9,380 bases of DNA from Ruminococcus sp. CAG:403 (GTDB taxonomy: Bacteria > Bacillota > Clostridia > Oscillospirales > Ruminococcaceae), in assembly GCA_000437255.1 (NCBI GenBank), contig FR899101.1:52446-61825 (forward strand). Reading direction: 5' to 3'. A program made the position numbers and the translations under genes. The notes under the pieces were generated by a model that saw only the letters and a list, made by a program, of their open reading frames with translations, was not told the DNA's origin and searched no databases. Positions 1 to 6,611 of the stretch are shown here, in pieces. Each line of letters starts with the position of its first letter. The stretch's first letter is position 1.

Positions 1-1929
1 AAGCGCTTTTAACCAAAGATCCAAGGAGACATTGGTGTTCCCGACTGCCGTTTCGGACAGATAAGTCAGCAGCAGCGTGCTGTCCTGAATGGTCAGGACA
101 CCATCTCCATCAATATCGGCTGCCTGCACCTGCCAGGCTGGGAATTGTTCCAGCGCACTGACACAGGATTCTGCATAAATGGTCAGGGCAATCGTCACAT
201 CTGCCAGCGTTACTTGCCGATCCTGATTCAAGTCTCCGGGAATTCGTTCCGTATGGGCTCCCGTTTGCGTGGTGTGCACGGCTGTCGTTGTCGTTTCTGG
301 TACAGTGGTCATTTTCCTTGTCGTTTCTGTAGTATGTTTGGACGTTGTAAGTGTCGTTGTCTGCGTCGTGATGCTTGCATCCTGCGTTGTTGTAACGGCC
401 ATAACGGTTGTGGTATCCAGTGTCGTTGCAGTTGTTGCCTGCATCGTAGTGGTGGCATCCTGTGTCGTTGTAATAGCTGCAACGGTTGTGGTCGTTGTTT
501 CCGATGGGATGGATCCCGCAGCTGTCGTAGTCGTTTCAACTGGCTGCAACTGGAAGAATTGCCGCTGATACGTTTTGGCATACTGCTCTGCGGTGGATCC
601 GGCAACGCCAAAAATTCGAATGGTATCCGAAATGGTTGCGGCACTGTCTGCAATTGCACAAGACGCATTCCAAATCTCCAGATTCTGCATACCGGTGCAG
701 CGTGCAAATGCATTCAAGCCCAAACTGGAAACCAGCTGCGGTAAGCGCAGACTATTCAAAGCATAGCATTCCGAAAAAGCATATGCCCCGATGCATTCCA
801 AGGTTTCCGGGAATGATAAGCTGACCAATGCCGTACAATTTTGAAAGGCGCCCATTCCAATCTGCACCAGCTGATCCGGAAGTGCCAGAGACTGCAAGGC
901 ATAACAGTTGGAAAAAACTTGTTCCTCGATGGTTGTCAAACCAGAAGGCAGCGTCACACTTCGCAGGCTGCTGCATCCGGAAAATGCCCCTTGTCCCAGC
1001 TGTGTCACAGAATCCGGCAACTCAATATGCTGCAAGGCAATGCAATCGGAAAACGCATATGCTCCAATAGAGCCAACGCTTTCCGGAATCGTCAATTCAT
1101 ACAAATTGCAGTTGTCCGAAAAGGCATGGTCACTAATCGCCAAAAGCGTACTCGGCAGCTCTAACAGCTGAATGCTTTCATTCTGAGAAAATGCACCACC
1201 GGCAATGACCTTGACGCCATCCGGCACCGATACATTGTTATCCTTTCCCAGATAGGATAATAGAATGCCGTCTCCGCAGATCACCCATTCGGATGCATTG
1301 CCTTGCTGCTGCGATTCCCAATCTGTATCCAGAAAGGCATCTGCGCCCAGAGATGTCAAGCTATCCGGCAAGGCAATTTGCTGCAATCCTACACACTGTG
1401 CAAATGCATAGTCCCCAATCTCTGCCAGTCCCTCCGGCAGATCCGCTTGGGTCAGGTTGGTGCAACGGTAAAACGCATAGCTGCCAATCCGCAGCAGCCG
1501 TGCAGAAAATACAATCTCCTCCAAAGAATCACACTGATAAAAAGCAGAGTCCCCAATCTCCGTTACCGAATCCGGCAACTGGATTTCCAACAAACTGGAA
1601 CAATAGGCAAATGCACAAACACCGATCTGTTCCAGCGTATCCGGCAGCGTTACCTGCGTTAAATTTTCATATCCCTCAAACGCATGCTCTGCCAGCGCCG
1701 TAACCGGCATGCCCTCAATCTGCGCCGGAATCGTCAGCTCTGCTGCGGAAGAATCTGCATACCCAGTGATCTGTACTTCCTGCTGGTCATTGATTGTATA
1801 TAGCCAGTCGGTTTCTTCTGCGGCATATACATGTTCTCCCAATGACAATGTGCCAAGCATGCCCACACAAAGCACTGCAAGAACTACCGGCAAAATACGA
1901 TGCTGGATCCACTGCCTGATCATTCTCAT
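1..1929 (-). CDS. Secreted BspA-type LRR protein with Thr-rich linker and C-terminal type I dockerin (3' end cut by window edge)
   Basis: The frame is open from an ATG at 1927-1929 to base 1, giving 643 residues with no stop. Residues 1-36 form a signal peptide (basic start, hydrophobic 12-30, cut near VYA/AEE). Residues about 78-420 hold roughly 14 LRR_5 units of 23 residues, pattern IGxxAFxxCxxLxxIxLPxxL, with one longer irregular unit at 194-241. A cap with GSTAEQYAKTY (444-454) closes the array. Residues 465-560 are a Thr-rich linker. Residues 565-626 form a type I dockerin with two EF-hand-like loops: D566/N568/D570/D577 and D605/D607/D609/D616. The protein is probably secreted and bound to a cohesin; the LRR array probably binds a ligand or surface. 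By comparison with its upstream paralogue, only a few C-terminal residues are missing. It lies 64 nt after that gene with no promoter or terminator between, so co-transcription is likely. A second ATG at 1921-1923 has better spacing from GGAAGGA and could be the real start. Domains are clear; the ligand is unknown. Confidence 0.9.
   Translation of the reverse strand, partial: MRMIRQWIQHRILPVVLAVLCVGMLGTLSLGEHVYAAEETDWLYTINDQQEVQITGYADSSAAELTIPAQIEGMPVTALAEHAFEGYENLTQVTLPDTLEQIGVCAFAYCSSLLEIQLPDSVTEIGDSAFYQCDSLEEIVFSARLLRIGSYAFYRCTNLTQADLPEGLAEIGDYAFAQCVGLQQIALPDSLTSLGADAFLDTDWESQQQGNASEWVICGDGILLSYLGKDNNVSVPDGVKVIAGGAFSQNESIQLLELPSTLLAISDHAFSDNCNLYELTIPESVGSIGAYAFSDCIALQHIELPDSVTQLGQGAFSGCSSLRSVTLPSGLTTIEEQVFSNCYALQSLALPDQLVQIGMGAFQNCTALVSLSFPETLECIGAYAFSECYALNSLRLPQLVSSLGLNAFARCTGMQNLEIWNASCAIADSAATISDTIRIFGVAGSTAEQYAKTYQRQFFQLQPVETTTTAAGSIPSETTTTTVAAITTTQDATTTMQATTATTLDTTTVMAVTTTQDASITTQTTTLTTSKHTTETTRKMTTVPETTTTAVHTTQTGAHTERIPGDLNQDRQVTLADVTIALTIYAESCVSALEQFPAWQVQAADIDGDGVLTIQDSTLLLTYLSETAVGNTNVSLDLWLKAL
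377..532 (-). repeat. Imperfect 78-bp tandem duplication in the Thr-linker coding region
   Basis: Two copies of a 78-bp (26-codon) unit lie at 377-454 and 455-532. Matching anchors are GCATCCTG at 377 and 455, and AACGGTTGTGGT at 403 and 481. In the protein this gives TTTVAAITTTQDA and TTTVMAVTTTQDA, 26 residues apart. The copies have diverged, but the length keeps the reading frame. Confidence 0.65.
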
Positions 1930-1993
1930 TCCTTCCTTTCTTTTTTCCTGCAAACCTTTCATTTTTCATACACCCTTACTGAAAACATTCCCT

Positions 1994-3367
1994 TCATTTT
2001 TTCTGCAACATCTCAAACGTCACATCATTTCCAACTGCATGCTCTGCATAATACGTTAAAATCAAAGTTGCATCTGCTAAATCAATCCTTTCGTTTTGAT
2101 TCACATCTGCACGCAGCATCTGATCCGTTGTTAAAATAGAATCTGCCAGCACGGCTTGCTGGGCATATTCTGTGAGCGCCAACGTCGCATCGGTCAATTC
2201 AATGGAACCATTTCCATCCACATCACCTAATTGTGCCGCATCCAACGGAATAAACAGCCGATCATAACGCTGTGCATAACTTTTGGCATAGGAATCCAAT
2301 CTTCCATAAATTACTGCTTCTTGGAAAATGGTCAAATCCTCATCAAAAATCTGACAATCTGGATTTTCAATCACAATTTTTTGAAGTGCTGTGCAATTGC
2401 AAAATGCACTTTTCCCTACATAGGAAACGGTTTTCGGCAGCTGAATTTCCTGCAATGCCGCACATTCATAGAATGCCTGGTTGCCGATTCGTTCCAAGCT
2501 GTTGGGCAGCTGAATGGCAGACAGCACCTGACAACCGGCAAATACTGCATTTTCCAGCCGTGTCAATCCTTCCGGCAATTGCACCTGCTGCAACTTGCCG
2601 CATTTAAAAAATGCATGATGCCCCACTGCCGTCACCTGATCTGGAATGGTAATCTGCTCCAGATTGCTGCACCAGTGGAATGCGTACTCTCCGATTTTTT
2701 CGAGTTGCGCCGGCAGCGTCACATGGCGCAGTGCCGTGCAGTGGTCAAAGGCAAATGCCGGAATTTCTTTCAAATGATCCGGCAGCACCACATCTGTTAC
2801 AGTCGCACAGTCTGCAAATGCATACCCTGCCAATGCCGTTACCGTATCCGGAACAACAACTGCACCGCCTGTGCCATGGTAGCCAATCAAAATATGGTTG
2901 CCGACTGTCACAAATTCCTGCTCATTTTGTTCCAGCCACGGCGTTTCTTTTAAAATTCCCCATCCGACTTGCTCCACACTGTCCGGAACTTCTACGTCTG
3001 TCAGCTTTGCACACTGATAAAAGGCATAGTCTCCGATTTCCCGCACCGTATTGGGCAGCACCACTCGTTTCAGCTGCGTGCGGTTTCGAAAGGCGTAACT
3101 TTGAATGGCAGTGACCGGATATCCGCCCAATTCTTCCGGTATCACGGCTTCCTTCACAGAAGCACGGGAACGGGTAATGGTCACTTCCTTTTGCGCTGTG
3201 ATTTTATAATAAATGGCATCTTGATACAGATATTCCTGCTCGGATTCTGCTGATACGGAGCAAAATCCCATTGCAGTCTGTATCCACGCTGGATACACCA
3301 TAAACGCTGCACAGAGCGTGCACAGCAAAAAGAATACCGCCGTCCGGCAATGATTGCGTCGATCCAA
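1994..3367 (-). CDS. Secreted BspA-type LRR protein with C-terminal type I dockerin
   Basis: This is a complete 457-aa protein. It starts with TTG at 3365-3367, preceded at 7 nt by a strong GGGAGG site; no better in-frame ATG lies nearby. Residues 1-40 form a signal peptide (hydrophobic 10-25, cut near VSA/ESE). Residues about 85-336 hold about ten 23-residue LRR_5 units (for example IGDYAFYQCAKLTDVEVP), with one irregular unit at 134-178. A cap at 350-376 (IYGRLDSYAKSYAQRY) closes the array. Residues 381-441 form a type I dockerin with calcium-loop residues D382/D384/N386/D393 and D421/N423/N425/D432. There is no membrane anchor or LPXTG motif, so any surface attachment would go through cohesin binding. 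BspA-family LRR arrays are known in adhesins and other cell-surface proteins; the ligand here is unknown. It is the first gene of its unit, with its own promoter, and is paralogous to the next gene, sharing its repeats, irregular unit and dockerin spacing. Confidence 0.93.
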   Translation of the reverse strand: MDRRNHCRTAVFFLLCTLCAAFMVYPAWIQTAMGFCSVSAESEQEYLYQDAIYYKITAQKEVTITRSRASVKEAVIPEELGGYPVTAIQSYAFRNRTQLKRVVLPNTVREIGDYAFYQCAKLTDVEVPDSVEQVGWGILKETPWLEQNEQEFVTVGNHILIGYHGTGGAVVVPDTVTALAGYAFADCATVTDVVLPDHLKEIPAFAFDHCTALRHVTLPAQLEKIGEYAFHWCSNLEQITIPDQVTAVGHHAFFKCGKLQQVQLPEGLTRLENAVFAGCQVLSAIQLPNSLERIGNQAFYECAALQEIQLPKTVSYVGKSAFCNCTALQKIVIENPDCQIFDEDLTIFQEAVIYGRLDSYAKSYAQRYDRLFIPLDAAQLGDVDGNGSIELTDATLALTEYAQQAVLADSILTTDQMLRADVNQNERIDLADATLILTYYAEHAVGNDVTFEMLQKK

Positions 3368-3402
3368 TGAGATCCCTCCCTTCTGTCTAAAACTCTACTG
3401 CG

Positions 3403-3412
3403 GTCAATTGAC
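3403..3412. promoter_or_regulatory. Perfect 10-bp palindrome in the LRR leader
   Basis: GTCAATTGAC reads the same on both strands. It lies about 15-24 nt downstream of the inferred transcription start of the LRR-dockerin unit, where a repressor could act. It is short and may be chance; nothing else supports an operator. Confidence 0.2.
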
Positions 3413-3432
3413 ATATTTTCTTTTTGTACATC

Positions 3433-3461
3433 AGTATACCATATTTTCTCAAAAATGGCAA
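3433..3461 (-). promoter_or_regulatory. SigA-type promoter of the LRR-dockerin unit
   Basis: On the minus strand, a -35 box TTGCCA (3456-3461) and a -10 box TATACT (3433-3438) are separated by exactly 17 nt. The -10 is preceded by TGG, giving an extended -10. The inferred transcription start is near 3426, leaving a leader of about 58 nt before the TTG start codon. It sits downstream of the pilus-operon terminator, so the LRR genes form a separate unit. Confidence 0.8.
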
Positions 3462-3480
3462 GTTTTTACCGCTTCATCCA

Positions 3481-3521
3481 AAAATGCGCTTGAAGGCGAT
3501 TGGCTGCTTCAAGCGCATTTT
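3481..3521 (-). terminator. Rho-independent terminator ending the pilus operon
   Basis: A perfect 15-bp inverted repeat (3481-3495 with 3507-3521) flanks an 11-nt loop. The stem carries ATGCGCTTGAAG and ends in AAAA/TTTT, so the minus-strand transcript has a GC-containing stem running into a U stretch. It begins 17 nt after the stop of the DUF2185-like gene. It is symmetric and could also stop transcription from the other side, but no plus-strand gene is present to need it. Confidence 0.85.
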
Positions 3522-3538
3522 GATTTCTTCCTATGTGG

Positions 3539-3877
3539 TTATAAACGAGCGCCGTCATACTGTGCTTCTGATTCTGCTACCCGCTCCAAGGAAAACATCC
3601 CCGTTCCATTTTGTTCCTGGTACCGGAACTGCCCACAGGGTTCTTGTAAGATCGGCAATAGTTTGGGTTCCAGTTCTACTGCACGGCGCAGAGAAATCAG
3701 CAAACCATTTCCGGGATCTGCTAAATAGAGTTCACTCTCCGTTCCCTCTAAAAACTGCCAGCCGCTGTCAGTGGCATCGTACACCACACCCGTTCGAATG
3801 GCGCATCGAATTTTTCCGGATTCCTTTGCCAACTTGGATAAAAACGCTTTCTGTTCCAAAAAAATTTCTTCTGACAT
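3539..3877 (-). CDS. DUF2185/Imm33-like small cytosolic protein
   Basis: This is a 112-aa protein with no signal peptide or membrane segment, so it is probably cytosolic. The stretch DATDSGWQFLEGTESELYL (34-52), followed by ADPGNG and a Leu-rich tail ending in GQFRY, matches my memory of DUF2185, also called immunity protein Imm33 (DSGW, then GxE, then Y and a DPxN-like turn). That family is found in polymorphic-toxin settings and as stand-alone proteins; its biochemical role is not well defined. The start is fixed because an in-frame TGA lies 9 nt upstream of the ATG. The ribosome site AAAAGGAG has a long spacer of about 11 nt. It begins 23 nt after the second sortase gene and is followed by the terminator, so it is the last gene of the pilus operon. 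No toxin-like gene is seen beside it. It is real by position and composition; the family call is moderate. Confidence 0.7.
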   Translation of the reverse strand: MSEEIFLEQKAFLSKLAKESGKIRCAIRTGVVYDATDSGWQFLEGTESELYLADPGNGLLISLRRAVELEPKLLPILQEPCGQFRYQEQNGTGMFSLERVAESEAQYDGARL

Positions 3878-3900
3878 TGCAAGTCATGCTCCTTTTCTAT

Positions 3901-4599
3901 TTATGGAGATACTGGCGCCTGCACACGCTTACAGCGAACGGTTACACGACTTCTTCCGCTATACGTACAAGTAAATAACGTCAAGTCCCAGTCGCCTTCC
4001 TCCATTTTTGCTGCATCGTCTCCATTGACTTCTTCGATCTGGGACACCTGATACTGATACTGTGTTCCGGCGCAATCCGTAAAGAGCACCGTATCGCCTT
4101 CTTCCAGCGAACCAATGTTGCCAAAATGGGAGTGATAATTGTGCGCCGCTAAAATCAAATTGTCATCAGCCGGATCTCCTTCATAGCGGCAAGGAGACTT
4201 TCGCAGATTTGCGTAACTCCAGGCTTCCAGAACGGGAAGCTCCACGCCAAGTGCCGGAATGGTAAGAATCCCAATGTACCAATCTTCCTCAATTTGAATC
4301 ATCGGTGTTTCTGCTGTTTCCGTTTCCTGCTGCGCTGCTGTGGTGGTATAGGCAGCAAACAAATCCTGCTCCTCCAAAGAAGACGTGGTTCCTTCCTGCA
4401 TCTCAGAGACAGACGGCTCTGTTTGCTCCAGCGTTGCTGTCTGCTGCTGCGGAATCTGTCCTTGCAGCTGCTCCAGCACACGCTGAGAAACCTGCTTGCC
4501 CCTATAATCTGCATAATAATTCCACAAAGCAAGAGACAATGCTGCAAGCATCAGCATTGCCCCTAGAAACATACAAACTTTTTCTGCCCGTTTATTCAT
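3901..4599 (-). CDS. Second sortase (not class C), probable pilus or surface-protein anchoring enzyme
   Basis: This is a 232-aa membrane-anchored cysteine transpeptidase. Residues 1-8 are basic, 10-28 form one membrane segment, and 35-100 are a polar linker rich in Gln, Thr and Glu. The catalytic domain spans about 105-227. The triad is visible: His153 in AAHNYHSHFG, Cys211 in LTLFTCTY and Arg218 in GRSRVTV. Unlike the neighbouring class C enzyme it lacks a C-terminal membrane segment and the TCTPYG sequence. It is therefore a single-pass sortase, and its class (A, B, D or other) cannot be settled by eye. In pilus operons a non-polymerising sortase often joins the finished pilus, or its base pilin, to the cell wall; this role is inferred from position. 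Its ATG overlaps the end of the preceding pilin gene by 8 nt (ATGAATAA), with GAGG 6 nt upstream, which suggests translational coupling. Confidence 0.9.
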   Translation of the reverse strand: MNKRAEKVCMFLGAMLMLAALSLALWNYYADYRGKQVSQRVLEQLQGQIPQQQTATLEQTEPSVSEMQEGTTSSLEEQDLFAAYTTTAAQQETETAETPMIQIEEDWYIGILTIPALGVELPVLEAWSYANLRKSPCRYEGDPADDNLILAAHNYHSHFGNIGSLEEGDTVLFTDCAGTQYQYQVSQIEEVNGDDAAKMEEGDWDLTLFTCTYSGRSRVTVRCKRVQAPVSP

Positions 4600-5632
4600 C
4601 CTGTACCTCTTCCCGACTCCGTTTTACATGCAAACGGCATCCAAATGCAAACAATAGCAAGCCCGTTGTACCCAAAACCGGTACCGGCCACCAAAGCTGC
4701 CCGGTCTGCGGAAGTTTTCCTGTATTGCCGCCGCCTGCTGTCGATACGGAACTGGTTCCGGCAGCTGTTGTCATGGATGTGCTTCCTGTTAATAATGTGG
4801 TTGTGGTTTCTTCGGAACTGGTTTCCGAACGAGTATTTGCAATTAAAAATTGTGTTTCATTCTTCTTATAAACAACGGTGTACGGTGTTGGCACTTCCTG
4901 TTCCCGTACCCGAAATGTTTCGCTGCTATTGCCTGTCCAAGTATACGTCCAAGCATTGGATTCATCCAAGGTCACATTCTCCTGCAATGTACCGTCCTTG
5001 TAAATGCCAACTGTAATTGCAGTCGGACGCTGCTCCAATGCATGTTCATCCTGCTGCCACACCTTCTTCAGGGTATACACCTCTTCGGAATCGGCACGTA
5101 CCGGACGAACGGTAAACTTTGGATACGTTGCCAAATCAATGGTTCCATCTGTCTGCTGCCGCATTTCCACCAAGGTAGCGGATGGAATATAGCACTCGGA
5201 ACCAATTACAATCGGACTGCCGGAAATCAAATACAGGCCAATTTCCAAGCCAGATGCCGTCAGCACACCATTTGCATCCGTGATACCGGAAGCCACCGCC
5301 GGAATCTGATCAAGAACCGCATAGTTTTCCAATGTATCGGCTGCATCCTGATACCCGGAAGCCGTCTGATCTTCCAAAGAAACCGGATACTGATCAAAGG
5401 GAGCCGTCAGACTACATGCAGCCTTTGCATCCCGCTGCGCAACCCGGTAAATGTTCCACTTCATGTTGGAGAGCGTGACCTGCTCACTGCGGCAGATTAA
5501 GGAGAGCTGCCCGGTTTGCGGAGCAGCCGCCGGAACAAGCATGCCATATGCGCCGATCAGCAGACAGGCAATCAGCATCCAGCAAATGAGACAAATCCGT
5601 TTGTGTCCGGTTTTATTTGGTTGGTTCATCAT
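4592..5632 (-). CDS. Minor (probably basal) pilin with Cna_B domain and LPQTG sorting signal
   Basis: This is a 346-aa protein from the ATG at 5630-5632, chosen because AAGGAGG lies 6 nt upstream; an in-frame start 26 codons earlier has no such site. Residues 1-36 form a signal peptide (cut near PAAA/PQT). Residues 41-175 form a pilin N-terminal-type domain with LSLICRSEQVTLSNMKWNIY and GLYLISG. Residues 186-267 form a Cna_B domain (TLKKVW, RPTAITVGIYKDG, NAWTYTW, FLIANT). Its likely isopeptide set is Lys189 or Lys190 with Asn266, helped by Glu244. Residues 270-305 are Thr/Ser-rich. LPQTG (307-311), a membrane segment (313-331) and a basic tail form a complete sorting signal. The gene overlaps the class C sortase gene by 20 nt and is followed at once by the second sortase gene. 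That position suits the subunit handed over for wall attachment, though a side or tip role is possible. Confidence 0.88.
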   Translation of the reverse strand: MMNQPNKTGHKRICLICWMLIACLLIGAYGMLVPAAAPQTGQLSLICRSEQVTLSNMKWNIYRVAQRDAKAACSLTAPFDQYPVSLEDQTASGYQDAADTLENYAVLDQIPAVASGITDANGVLTASGLEIGLYLISGSPIVIGSECYIPSATLVEMRQQTDGTIDLATYPKFTVRPVRADSEEVYTLKKVWQQDEHALEQRPTAITVGIYKDGTLQENVTLDESNAWTYTWTGNSSETFRVREQEVPTPYTVVYKKNETQFLIANTRSETSSEETTTTLLTGSTSMTTAAGTSSVSTAGGGNTGKLPQTGQLWWPVPVLGTTGLLLFAFGCRLHVKRSREEVQDE

Positions 5633-6515
5633 GATCGCCCTCCTTTTCGGCAAGATTGAGAACAGAAAGTGGATCATCATGCGGAAAAGCCTGCTTCCGC
5701 TTTCGTCCACTCATCGCCCAGTAAAACAATAATAAAATGACCAACGGCGCTGCAATTGCTGGAACCACCAGCATGGTATCCAACCGAATAGCATCTGCTG
5801 TTACATTCACAGACTCTGCCTCTTCTGTTGAAATCCGCTTGGCGTGCAGCAGCAGCCGATGGGTATTGACACCATACGGCGTACAGGTCATCAGCGTAAC
5901 CCGATCCTCTCCCGGCTGAATGGCGAGTTTGTCCATCTCCTCCGGCTTGACAATTTCAATTTCATCCACCTGATAGGTATGCACCTCATCCAGAATGGTG
6001 ATGGTAAAAAGATCTCCCACGCAAACCCGATCCAGGTCACTGAACAACTTGGCAGACGGCAGTCCGCGGTGGGCAGAAATGACAGCATGACAGTTGGCTC
6101 CACCGATCGGAATTGAGGAGCCCTGCAAGTGTCCAGCTGCAACATTCAGCACTTCCTCGCTGGTGCCATGATAAATCGGCAGGTTCACTTGAATGGAGGG
6201 AATGGTGACATATCCCATAATTCCCGTTCCGGACACATCCAGCATCTCCGCATAGCCTTCTATTTGATCATATTGTTCAAATGGGAACGGAAGCTTTGCC
6301 AGCTGATAATTATAATTCCATGCATCGGAAACCATTTTCATTTTTTCCGAATCATCCAAATTGGACACTGCTTTGTCATAAGTTGCAATGGCACGTGTCT
6401 GCACCTTGATATTCCACCAATTGCTGACGGTTGGATAGAGCATTACGGAGAGTCCCACCAGTAAAATAAAAACCAATAGTATGGTGGTCAAAAGACTTTT
6501 TTTCTTTTTTCTCAT
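5613..6515 (-). CDS. Class C (pilin-polymerising) sortase
   Basis: This is a 300-aa enzyme that, by family, cleaves the sorting signal of shaft pilins and joins subunits through a lysine of the next one. It has an N-terminal membrane segment (8-27) and a C-terminal one (248-267), as expected for class C. Motifs in order are GTGIMGYVTIP (96-106), LPIYHGTSEEVL (112-123), GHLQGSS (128-134), His149 in SAHRGLP, and TLMTCTPYGVNTHRLLL with Cys211 and Arg220. The region before the core (70-92), where class C enzymes usually carry an active-site lid with a DPW/DPF/DPY motif, reads LPFPFEQY and has no DPx. GGGAGG lies 5-6 nt before the ATG. The gene follows the major pilin by 96 nt, and its last codons contain the ribosome site of the next pilin gene. 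The class assignment is firm; the substrate is inferred from linkage. Confidence 0.96.
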   Translation of the reverse strand: MRKKKKSLLTTILLVFILLVGLSVMLYPTVSNWWNIKVQTRAIATYDKAVSNLDDSEKMKMVSDAWNYNYQLAKLPFPFEQYDQIEGYAEMLDVSGTGIMGYVTIPSIQVNLPIYHGTSEEVLNVAAGHLQGSSIPIGGANCHAVISAHRGLPSAKLFSDLDRVCVGDLFTITILDEVHTYQVDEIEIVKPEEMDKLAIQPGEDRVTLMTCTPYGVNTHRLLLHAKRISTEEAESVNVTADAIRLDTMLVVPAIAAPLVILLLFYWAMSGRKRKQAFPHDDPLSVLNLAEKEGDHDEPTK

Positions 6516-6532
6516 GGAACCCTCCCTAATGC

Positions 6533-6561
6533 CTGCCGACAGGATGCTTTCCCATCGGCAG
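6533..6561 (-). other. Intergenic hairpin between major pilin and class C sortase genes
   Basis: A perfect 7-bp inverted repeat, CTGCCGA/TCGGCAG, has a 15-nt loop and lies in the 96-nt gap. There is no U stretch after it on the minus strand, so it is not a standard terminator. It could be a partial attenuator, or an RNA processing or stabilising element that lets the pilin be made in excess over the sortase. Confidence 0.45.
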
Positions 6562-6596
6562 ACAACCTTTAGGTTTTACAAATCAAATCGTATTTC

Positions 6597-6611
6597 TTGC
6601 AGTTTCTGCAA
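6597..6611 (-). other. Small hairpin directly after the major pilin stop codon
   Basis: TTGCAG and CTGCAA form a 6-bp stem with a 3-nt loop, immediately next to the stop codon at 6612-6614. No U tract follows. It may protect the 3' end of the pilin message or be chance. Confidence 0.3.

Noticed and set aside
145..744. Plus-strand 199-codon Cys-rich open frame and a Val-rich 99-codon frame at 269-568
   Set aside because: They are antisense to the Thr-rich linker and LRR codons. The Cys and Val runs are what ACN-rich coding gives when read backwards. There is no ribosome site or family resemblance.
60..1700. Regularly spaced repeats that could look like a CRISPR array
   Set aside because: The roughly 69-bp periodicity is the DNA of 23-residue leucine-rich repeats, with diverged units and an open frame. 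There are no identical direct repeats with unique spacers.
2231..2953. Plus-strand 240-codon open frame
   Set aside because: It is antisense to the LRR repeats and dockerin of a clear minus-strand gene. Repetitive coding DNA keeps other frames open.
3181..3414. Minus-strand 77-codon frame starting in the LRR leader, a possible upstream ORF
   Set aside because: It has no good ribosome site and overlaps the start of the LRR gene in another frame. It is most likely a shadow; coupling cannot be excluded.
3539..3877. Toxin-immunity pair involving the Imm33-like protein
   Set aside because: No toxin domain is visible in the neighbouring genes; the adjacent genes are clearly a sortase and an LRR protein.
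5633..5710. 26-codon N-terminal extension of the minor pilin
   Set aside because: The extension lies inside the sortase gene and lacks a ribosome site. The ATG at 5630-5632 has AAGGAGG at ideal spacing and gives a normal signal peptide.
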